Shown piece after piece: positions 58,954-64,000 of a stretch of 64,000 bases of DNA. The stretch spans positions 1,488,001 through 1,552,000 of the forward strand of contig NZ_CP044231.1 in NCBI RefSeq assembly GCF_008727755.1, given 5' to 3'. A program made the translations under genes and the position numbers. The stretch's first letter is position 1. Each line of letters begins with the position of its first letter. Under the pieces are notes generated by a model. The model ran no database searches, was not told the DNA's origin, and saw only the letters and a program-made list of their open reading frames with translations. This stretch comes from Microbacterium caowuchunii (GTDB lineage: Bacteria; Actinomycetota; Actinomycetes; Actinomycetales; Microbacteriaceae).

Positions 58954-59583
58954 TCAGCGCGAGCGGTCCACGGCACGCACGAGTCCCCATGCGGCCGGGA
59001 CGAGGAGCGCCACCGCCGCTGCCTTGATCAGGCCCGGCACGATGAACGGCAGGACGCCGGCAGCCATCACGCCGGCCACGCTCACCTGCTCGCCGAGGAC
59101 CAGTCCGAGGATCGCCGCCATGTACGGGACGCCGATCAGGAACGGGACGATGCTCGCCGCGACGAAGCCGAGGAAGGCGAGGACGGGCTTGCGGTCCCAG
59201 GCGCGCTGCGCGAACCATCCCGCGACGAAGGCGGCGGGGATGAAGCCGAGGATGAAGCCGAAGGAGGGGGAGAGCACGTAGGCGGGTCCGGCCGCCACAC
59301 CGGCGAAGACCGGCAGGCCGGCGAGACCGGCCAGAAGATAGGTCGTGAGTGCGGCCGCGCCGCGGCGCGCACCGAGAGCGGCGCCGACGAGGATGACGCC
59401 CGCCGTCTGGCCGGTGATGGGGACCGGGCCCACGAAGAAGGACACCTTGGCCAACAGCGCCACGACGGCGACGCCGGTGAGCACCAGCGCAGCATCGACG
59501 GCCAGGGCGCGGACGCGGGTCGAGGGGCGCGCCACCAGGTCGGCGAGCACACGGCGGTCGGATGCAGGTACGGCGACGGACAT
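58954..59583 (-). CDS. bioY: BioY biotin transporter (ECF S component)
   Basis: A 209-residue membrane protein with six helices. The BioY segments GPVPITGQTAGVILVGAALG, TYLLAGLAGLPVFAG and SPSFGFILGFIPAAFVAGW are clear. BioY binds biotin and works alone or with ECF ATPase subunits (BioMN); those genes are not beside it here. AGGAGATCC precedes ATG 59583. A minus-strand TAGGAT at 59635-59640 is a likely -10 box about 52 nt upstream. Confidence 0.92.
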   Translation of the reverse strand: MSVAVPASDRRVLADLVARPSTRVRALAVDAALVLTGVAVVALLAKVSFFVGPVPITGQTAGVILVGAALGARRGAAALTTYLLAGLAGLPVFAGVAAGPAYVLSPSFGFILGFIPAAFVAGWFAQRAWDRKPVLAFLGFVAASIVPFLIGVPYMAAILGLVLGEQVSVAGVMAAGVLPFIVPGLIKAAAVALLVPAAWGLVRAVDRSR

Positions 59584-59634
59584 GGATCTCCTAGGCGTCG
59601 GGCCCGGTGCATGGAGCGCTGGGCGTCGCGACTC

Positions 59635-59640
59635 ATCCTA
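59635..59640 (-). promoter_or_regulatory. Putative -10 box of bioY
   Basis: Minus-strand TAGGAT, about 52 nt before the bioY start. No biotin-repressor palindrome was seen. Confidence 0.4.
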
Positions 59641-59749
59641 GGGCGCGGATCGGCGCCTCCCCGAGTGGGGCGACGCCGGAGGTCACGGTCGTTCTTTGTC
59701 CGGATCGTGCATGCGCCGGCTCCGTCCGCTCTCCCAGCTGCGCCCCCGG

Positions 59750-59755
59750 TAGAAT
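59750..59755 (+). promoter_or_regulatory. -10 box of the ABC-F gene
   Basis: TAGAAT, 50 nt before GTG 59806. Confidence 0.45.
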
Positions 59756-59805
59756 CGACGAGGCCCTTCGGCCACCTCCCCTCCCTGAACGATCGGACCA
59801 ACGCT

Positions 59806-61404
59806 GTGCTCGCCGTGCACGACCTCGAGATTCGCGTGGGCGCCCGCGTGCTCATGTCCGACGTGTCCTTCCGAGTGGGAAGGGGCGACAAGATCGGTCT
59901 CGTGGGACGCAACGGTGCGGGAAAGACGACCCTGACCAAGGTCCTCGCCGGCGACCTGTTGCCCTCCGACGGTTCGATCGACCGCAGCGGCGAGCTCGGC
60001 TACCTGCCGCAGGACCCCCGCACGGGCGACCCGGAGATGCTGGCGCGCACCCGCATCCTCGATGCGCGCGGACTCGGGACGCTGGCGCTGGGCATGCACG
60101 AGGCGTCTCTGGCGATGGGGGACGACGATCCCGCGGTGGCCGAGCAGGCTATGCGCCGATACGGCACCCTCACCGAGCGCTTCGAAGGACTGGGCGGTTA
60201 TGCCGCGGAGGCGGAGGCCGCGTCCATCGCGCACAACCTCTCGCTCCCGGACCGCATCCTCGAGCAGCCGTTGAAGACCCTCTCGGGCGGCCAGCGCCGC
60301 CGTATCGAGCTGGCGCGCATCCTGTTCTCGGATGCGGACACGATGATCCTCGACGAACCGACCAACCACCTGGACGCGGACAGCGTCGTGTGGCTGCGTG
60401 AGTTCCTCAAGAACTACAAGGGCGGGCTCATCGTGATCAGTCACGATGTCGAACTCGTCGGCGAGACGGTCAACCGCGTCTTCTACTTGGACGCCAACCG
60501 CCAGGTCATCGACATCTACAACATGAACTGGAAGAACTACCTGCGTCAGCGGGTGGCCGACGAGGAGCGCCGCAAGAAGGAGCGCGTGAACGTCGAGAAG
60601 AAGGCCACCGCCCTCCAGCTGCAGGCAGCACGGTTCGGTGCGAAGGCCTCGAAGGCCGCCGCCGCCCACCAGATGGTCGCGCGTGCGGAGAAGATGCTCT
60701 CCGGTCTCGACGACGTGCGCCAGGAGGACAGGGTCGCCAAGCTCCGGTTCCCGAAGCCGGCGCCGTGCGGCAAGACGCCGCTCATGGCGCGGGGGCTGTC
60801 GAAGTCGTACGGTTCGCTCGAGATCTTCACCGATGTGGACCTCGCGATCGACCGCGGCTCGAAGGTCGTGGTCCTGGGGCTCAACGGTGCCGGCAAGACG
60901 ACCCTGCTGCGCATGCTCGCCGGCGTGGACGAGCCGGACACCGGTGTGATCGAGCCGGGCCACGGGCTCAAGGTCGGGTACTACGCCCAGGAGCACGAGA
61001 ACCTCGACGTGGACCGCTCCGTGCTGGAGAACATGATGTCCGCCGCCCCGAACATCACGGCGACGGAGGCCCGCAAGGTGCTCGGCTCGTTCCTGTTCAC
61101 GGGCGATGATGTGCTCAAGCCCGCCGGTGTGCTCTCCGGCGGGGAGAAGACCCGTCTGTCGCTCGCGACCCTCGTCGTCTCGAGCGCCAACATGCTGCTG
61201 CTGGACGAGCCGACCAACAACCTTGATCCCGCCTCGCGCGAGGAGATCCTGGATGCGCTCGCGCACTACGAGGGCGCCGTGGTCCTCGTCTCGCACGACG
61301 AGGGCGCCGTACAGGCGCTCAACCCGGAGCGCGTCCTCATCCTGCCCGATGGTGTCGAAGACATCTGGGGTCGTGACTACATCGACCTGATCACGCTCGC
61401 CTGA
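59806..61404 (+). CDS. ABC-F family ATPase (ribosome-associated)
   Basis: A 532-residue protein with two ABC domains and no membrane segment. Walker A motifs are GRNGAGKTT and GLNGAGKTT; signatures are LSGGQRRRIE and LSGGEKTRLS; Walker B motifs end DEPTNHLD and DEPTNNLD. Between the domains is the charged ABC-F linker (ADEERRKKERVNVEKK... region, about 248-310), which reaches into the ribosomal E-site in characterised members. The role may be translational fidelity or rescue; antibiotic protection cannot be inferred. GTG 59806 is where conservation begins. Confidence 0.92.
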   Translation: MLAVHDLEIRVGARVLMSDVSFRVGRGDKIGLVGRNGAGKTTLTKVLAGDLLPSDGSIDRSGELGYLPQDPRTGDPEMLARTRILDARGLGTLALGMHEASLAMGDDDPAVAEQAMRRYGTLTERFEGLGGYAAEAEAASIAHNLSLPDRILEQPLKTLSGGQRRRIELARILFSDADTMILDEPTNHLDADSVVWLREFLKNYKGGLIVISHDVELVGETVNRVFYLDANRQVIDIYNMNWKNYLRQRVADEERRKKERVNVEKKATALQLQAARFGAKASKAAAAHQMVARAEKMLSGLDDVRQEDRVAKLRFPKPAPCGKTPLMARGLSKSYGSLEIFTDVDLAIDRGSKVVVLGLNGAGKTTLLRMLAGVDEPDTGVIEPGHGLKVGYYAQEHENLDVDRSVLENMMSAAPNITATEARKVLGSFLFTGDDVLKPAGVLSGGEKTRLSLATLVVSSANMLLLDEPTNNLDPASREEILDALAHYEGAVVLVSHDEGAVQALNPERVLILPDGVEDIWGRDYIDLITLA

Positions 61405-61462
61405 GCGTTCCGCCGGTCGGCAGCCGACGCGGTCGAACGTCAGGAGTCGGCGCGATCGGGCG

Positions 61463-62365
61463 TCAGTAGTCGACGCGATCGAGGAGTTCGTCCTCGTCCG
61501 CCATGTCCTGATCGGGACGGCGGGCGGCGCGCCCTCGTCGTGACGGCCGCGCCTCATCCCGGGATGCTCGGGCGACGGTCTCCGCGGGTGCATCCGGGTG
61601 CGGTGCGTCGTCTTGCGTGCCCTGCGCGTCCTCCGCGCGATGGCGCAGTTCGGTGCGGATGATGTAGCCGATGAACACGAACCCCATGATCGCGAAGAGG
61701 ATCCACTGGACCGCGTAGGACAGATGTGGGCCCGGGTCCTCGGACGGCGGCGTCAGGGGGACGGGCGTCTCGGACACGGCATCCTCGGCCGCGAGGATGC
61801 CGTAGGCGGAGGTCACGGTGGCGGACCCGGTGCTACCCGCGATGAGCGGGAGGTGGATCGTCGGGACCTGTCCGGCCGGCGCGCTGCGGCCGGACGGGGG
61901 CAGCGGCTCGCTCGGTCGCAGCCGGACCACGACGGTGATCTCCCCCTCCGGGGGAGCCGGGATGTCGGCGGTTCCTTCCCCGGACTCGGCCGGCGGAACC
62001 CAGCCTCGGTCGACGATGACGATGCGGCCGTCGTCGGTGCGGAAGGGCGTGAGGACCTCGAACGCGGAGGTGCCGCCGTGCGGCCGGTTCCGGACGACCA
62101 GCTCGTCCTCCGTGAGGTACGTCCCGGTCAGCGCGACGGGCTGCCACTCCCGCTCGGGATCGAAGGACCCGTCGGCCGAGACCGCGACGTCGAGGGCGAC
62201 CGGGGCGGCGTCGTAGTTCCGTTCGACGAGCGCCAGCTGTGCGCTGCGTTCATCGTTGCGGGAGAACTGCCAATCGGCCAGGAAGACGCAGACGACGGCG
62301 AACAGTACGCCGACGAGCCCGTACACGCTCCAGCGGACGGCAGGCGTGGCGGTCTTGAGGTTCAT
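61463..62365 (-). CDS. SURF1-family cytochrome oxidase biogenesis protein
   Basis: A 300-residue SURF1 protein with two membrane helices (about 12-30 and 215-235) and a long extracytoplasmic domain between them. Motifs FADWQFSRNDER-like (VFLADWQFSRNDERS), VRNRPHGGTSAFEVLTPF, IVIVDRGWVP and HLSYAVQWILFAIMGFV are typical. It aids haem A insertion or assembly of cytochrome c oxidase, matching the nearby ctaA/ctaB. The C-terminal 65 residues are charged and low-complexity. The ATG overlaps the 68-residue gene's stop by 4 nt. Confidence 0.92.
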   Translation of the reverse strand: MNLKTATPAVRWSVYGLVGVLFAVVCVFLADWQFSRNDERSAQLALVERNYDAAPVALDVAVSADGSFDPEREWQPVALTGTYLTEDELVVRNRPHGGTSAFEVLTPFRTDDGRIVIVDRGWVPPAESGEGTADIPAPPEGEITVVVRLRPSEPLPPSGRSAPAGQVPTIHLPLIAGSTGSATVTSAYGILAAEDAVSETPVPLTPPSEDPGPHLSYAVQWILFAIMGFVFIGYIIRTELRHRAEDAQGTQDDAPHPDAPAETVARASRDEARPSRRGRAARRPDQDMADEDELLDRVDY

Positions 62366-62568
62366 CGGTGGGGCTCCGGATCGGACAGGGGCGAGACATC
62401 GATCGGGAACGACCGGGACGTGAGGAAACCCCGCAGGTAGTCGACGTGGGCGTCACAGGCGACCCAGGTCTTCCGGCGCTCCGGGGTATGGATGCGGGGG
62501 TTGCGCCATTCGATCCGCCACGCCGCCCCGTCGCGGCAGCCGGCACGTGAGCACGTCGCGTCGCTCAC
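62362..62568 (-). CDS. Small cysteine-containing protein of unknown function
   Basis: A 68-residue protein that starts GTG 62568 (overlapping the DUF3099 stop, GTGA) and stops inside the SURF1 start (ATGA). Cysteines lie in SDATCSRAGCRDG (C5, C10) and VACDAHVDYL (C38 with a nearby His), which could form a small metal site. Tryptophans and arginines in between (AWRIEWRNPRIH) are conserved-looking. The double overlap makes it a real gene. I do not know its function. Confidence 0.72.
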   Translation of the reverse strand: MSDATCSRAGCRDGAAWRIEWRNPRIHTPERRKTWVACDAHVDYLRGFLTSRSFPIDVSPLSDPEPHR

Positions 62569-62930
62569 GCCTCCGGCTCCCGGGGAGGAGATTCCTCGAG
62601 CCGGATCACACGAGGCTGTTCTGGGGGCGCGGGTCGCGGCTCGGCCGGAGCGGGTGGCCCGGTCTCCAGCATCCGTTCGGGGCGCTGGGCGCGCGAGCTG
62701 CGCCCGTCCTGTCCGACGTTGGCAACGACGACGGCGAGATACGGGAGGAAGACCGCACCGGAGGCGAAGATCCAGGTGTACCAGCCGTACGGGGTGATCA
62801 GGACCATGGCGACGAAGCAGGCGATGCGGATGCCCATCATCGTCATGTACTTGGCCAACCGCGCGCCGGAATCGTCGCGCGGAGCGCGCGGCAACGATGT
62901 GGCCGACTGCGGCGGGGAGGGCTTCTTCAC
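62565..62930 (-). CDS. DUF3099-type small membrane protein
   Basis: A 121-residue protein with two predicted membrane helices (about 30-48 and 52-72: GIRIACFVAMVLIT, WIFASGAVFLPYLAVVVANV). A Pro/Glu/Arg-rich tail follows. It matches the actinobacterial DUF3099 pattern. Function is unknown. GTG 62930 and the next codons (AAG AAG CCC) form one arm of a 14-bp inverted repeat. A minus-strand TAGGCT 9 nt upstream gives a near-leaderless message. It overlaps the following gene by 4 nt. Confidence 0.78.
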   Translation of the reverse strand: MKKPSPPQSATSLPRAPRDDSGARLAKYMTMMGIRIACFVAMVLITPYGWYTWIFASGAVFLPYLAVVVANVGQDGRSSRAQRPERMLETGPPAPAEPRPAPPEQPRVIRLEESPPREPEA

Positions 62931-62969
62931 GGTGCATCCAGCCTACGCCGGTACCCCGTGAAGAAGCCC
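62919..62969. repeat. 14-bp inverted repeat spanning the DUF3099 start codon
   Basis: GGGCTTCTTCACGG (62919-62932) and CCGTGAAGAAGCCC (62956-62969) are exact complements with a 23-nt loop. The loop holds the minus-strand -10 box TAGGCT (62940-62945). It could act as a terminator for the DUF4190 gene or hide the DUF3099 start in read-through RNA. Confidence 0.75.
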
Positions 62970-62975
62970 CGGCTG

Positions 62976-63524
62976 TCAGCTGTAGTCGTAGTACCCGCCG
63001 GTGCTCTCGATCATCGTGAAGAACCAGGTGAAGTAGAGGATGACGGCGATGATCCCGAGGATGCTGAGCGCCAGGCCCACCCATCCGACGATGGTGCCGG
63101 CGAGGGCCATCCCGCGGCCGTTCTCGCCGCTCGTCTTGAGCTGCTTGAGGGAGATGTGTCCGGTGATGACACCCGCCAGCGCCCCAACGAAGGGCAGGAT
63201 GACGAAGTTCGCGATGGACGCGATCAGCGAGACGATGGCCAGGACGTTCGTCTTGGGCGCGGCCGGGTAAGGCGTGTAGCCCGAGCCGGGGTACGTCGGG
63301 GGCGCGTATCCGGTCTGGCCCGGGTAGCCCTGGGGAGCGGCGTTCTGCTCGCCGTAGGACGGCGGCGGGGGATAGGCGGCGGTCTGCTGCTGGGGCTGCT
63401 GGGGCTGCTGCGGGGCGGCGGGCGGAGCAGTCGGCGGAGCCGTGGGCGGCGGGGTCGGCGGCGTGGACGGGTTGGCCGGGGGCGTTGCCGGCGGAACGGG
63501 GTTCTCGGGGGTCGGGTCGCTCAC
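62976..63524 (-). CDS. DUF4190-type membrane protein with Pro/Gln-rich N-terminus
   Basis: A 182-residue protein. The first 100 residues are disordered and rich in Pro, Thr, Gln, Tyr and Gly (TPPTPPPTAPPT, PQQPQQPQQQ, GYPGQTGYAPPTYPG). Two membrane helices follow (about 108-130 and 145-172), with GHISLKQLKTSGENGRGMALAG between them, the DUF4190 pattern. Function is unknown; such proteins are common in Actinobacteria. GTG 63524 has GAAAGG about 9 nt upstream; the in-frame extension to 63566 is not conserved. Confidence 0.82.
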   Translation of the reverse strand: MSDPTPENPVPPATPPANPSTPPTPPPTAPPTAPPAAPQQPQQPQQQTAAYPPPPSYGEQNAAPQGYPGQTGYAPPTYPGSGYTPYPAAPKTNVLAIVSLIASIANFVILPFVGALAGVITGHISLKQLKTSGENGRGMALAGTIVGWVGLALSILGIIAVILYFTWFFTMIESTGGYYDYS

Positions 63525-63607
63525 GGGGATACCTTTCGTTGACTGTTCCCAGGGTCCCGTTACCATCTGGCGCTGTCAAACGCGGCGGCGCGCACCGCAC
63601 ACCTGGA

Positions 63608-63613
63608 TAGGCT
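63608..63613 (+). promoter_or_regulatory. -10 box of the fabG-like gene
   Basis: TAGGCT, 37 nt before ATG 63651. Confidence 0.4.
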
Positions 63614-63650
63614 GGGAGACCGCGTCGTCCCCGAACCGAGGAGTACCACC

Positions 63651-64000
63651 ATGTCCACCGAACGCGTCGTGCTGGTCACCGGAGGCAACCGCGGTATCGG
63701 CCGTGCGATCGCCGAGCGGTTCGTCGCGGACGGGTACCGTGTGGCCGTGACCGCACGCTCGGGGGAGGGACCGGAGGGCGCGCTCACGGTACGTGCGGAC
63801 GTGACCGACGCCGCGTCGCTGGATGCTGCGTACACCGAGGTCGAGGAGAAGCTCGGACCGGTGCAGATCGTCGTGGCGAACGCGGGGATCACCCGCGACA
63901 CCCTGCTTCTGCGGATGAGTGAAGAGGACTTCGACGACGTGGTCTCGACGAACCTGGGCGGTACCTTCCGCGTCGTCAAACGCGCCGCGAAGGGGCTGCT
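63651..64000 (+). CDS. fabG: 3-Oxoacyl-ACP reductase (FabG-like SDR), 5' part
   Basis: The first 116 codons of a short-chain dehydrogenase/reductase, cut by the window end. The NADP motif is VTGGNRGIGRAIA and the NAG motif is VVANAGITRDTLLLRM, typical of FabG. FabG reduces 3-oxoacyl-ACP in fatty acid synthesis. GAGGAG lies 8 nt before ATG 63651. The catalytic Ser-Tyr-Lys residues are beyond the window, and neighbouring fatty-acid genes cannot be checked, so another SDR role is possible. Confidence 0.85.
   Translation, partial: MSTERVVLVTGGNRGIGRAIAERFVADGYRVAVTARSGEGPEGALTVRADVTDAASLDAAYTEVEEKLGPVQIVVANAGITRDTLLLRMSEEDFDDVVSTNLGGTFRVVKRAAKGL

Overview
This is a GC-rich chromosomal window of an actinobacterium, most likely family Microbacteriaceae and probably close to Microbacterium. 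The assignment rests on gene content and order (clpP1-clpP2-clpX; uvrA-uvrC-rapZ-whiA; sodA then gap-pgk-tpiA-secG-rbpA; tkt-tal-pgi-zwf-opcA-pgl; ctaB/ctaA beside sufBDC), actinobacterial marker proteins (WhiA, RbpA, OpcA), common GTG starts, and TAnnnT -10 boxes that often lie 6-7 nt before a start codon with no Shine-Dalgarno. The window is almost all conserved core genome. I found no insertion sequence, prophage, CRISPR array or resistance cassette.

Layout. 1-5.6 kb: the 5' end of pepN (leftward, cut by the window edge), then rightward hemH, rpiB, a Nei-type DNA glycosylase, a PaiB-like flavin protein and a YtcJ-type amidohydrolase. 5.6-11.8 kb: dps, a membrane acyltransferase with SGNH domain, a gamma-carbonic-anhydrase-like protein and a large secreted esterase with a sortase-like tail. 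11.9-15.7 kb: a leftward copper operon (copZ, secreted His-rich protein, copA, csoR) behind two CsoR-type operators. 15.8-21 kb: a VOC protein, tRNA-Gly, tRNA-Pro, trigger factor and the clpP1-clpP2-clpX protease genes. 21-26 kb: leftward valS, a small unknown protein and an M3 peptidase. 26.1-32.9 kb: uvrA, uvrC, rapZ, whiA, followed by a 73-nt hairpin element. 33-37.6 kb: sodA, then gap, pgk, tpiA, secG and rbpA.

37.7-45.8 kb: a tightly overlapping leftward operon for the pentose phosphate pathway and upper glycolysis (tkt, tal, pgi, zwf, opcA, pgl). 45.9-48.5 kb: haem A synthesis (ctaB, ctaA) around a small membrane protein. 48.7-52.8 kb: the Suf iron-sulfur operon (sufB, sufD, Rieske ferredoxin, sufC, DUF59 factor), with no sufR, sufS or sufU. 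52.8-54 kb: a MalY/PatB-type C-S lyase. 54-58.9 kb: an iron-siderophore uptake operon (SIP reductase, two FecCD permeases, ATPase, lipoprotein) behind a strong DtxR/IdeR-type box. 59-64 kb: bioY, an ABC-F ATPase, a leftward group (DUF4190, DUF3099, a small Cys protein, SURF1) and the start of a fabG-like reductase.

The main theme is metal and redox physiology. Haem synthesis (hemH, ctaA, ctaB, SURF1), iron uptake, iron storage (Dps), Fe-S assembly, superoxide dismutase and copper efflux sit among central carbon metabolism and proteostasis genes. I did not find a clearly new multi-gene system. The observations most worth checking are regulatory or structural: TAG stop codons that double as the start of the next gene's -10 box, an inverted repeat that would fold over the DUF3099 start codon, a 17-bp operator at the esterase promoter, tandem CsoR boxes, an RbpA without its zinc ligands, a histone-like tail on trigger factor, and a Suf operon without its desulfurase.
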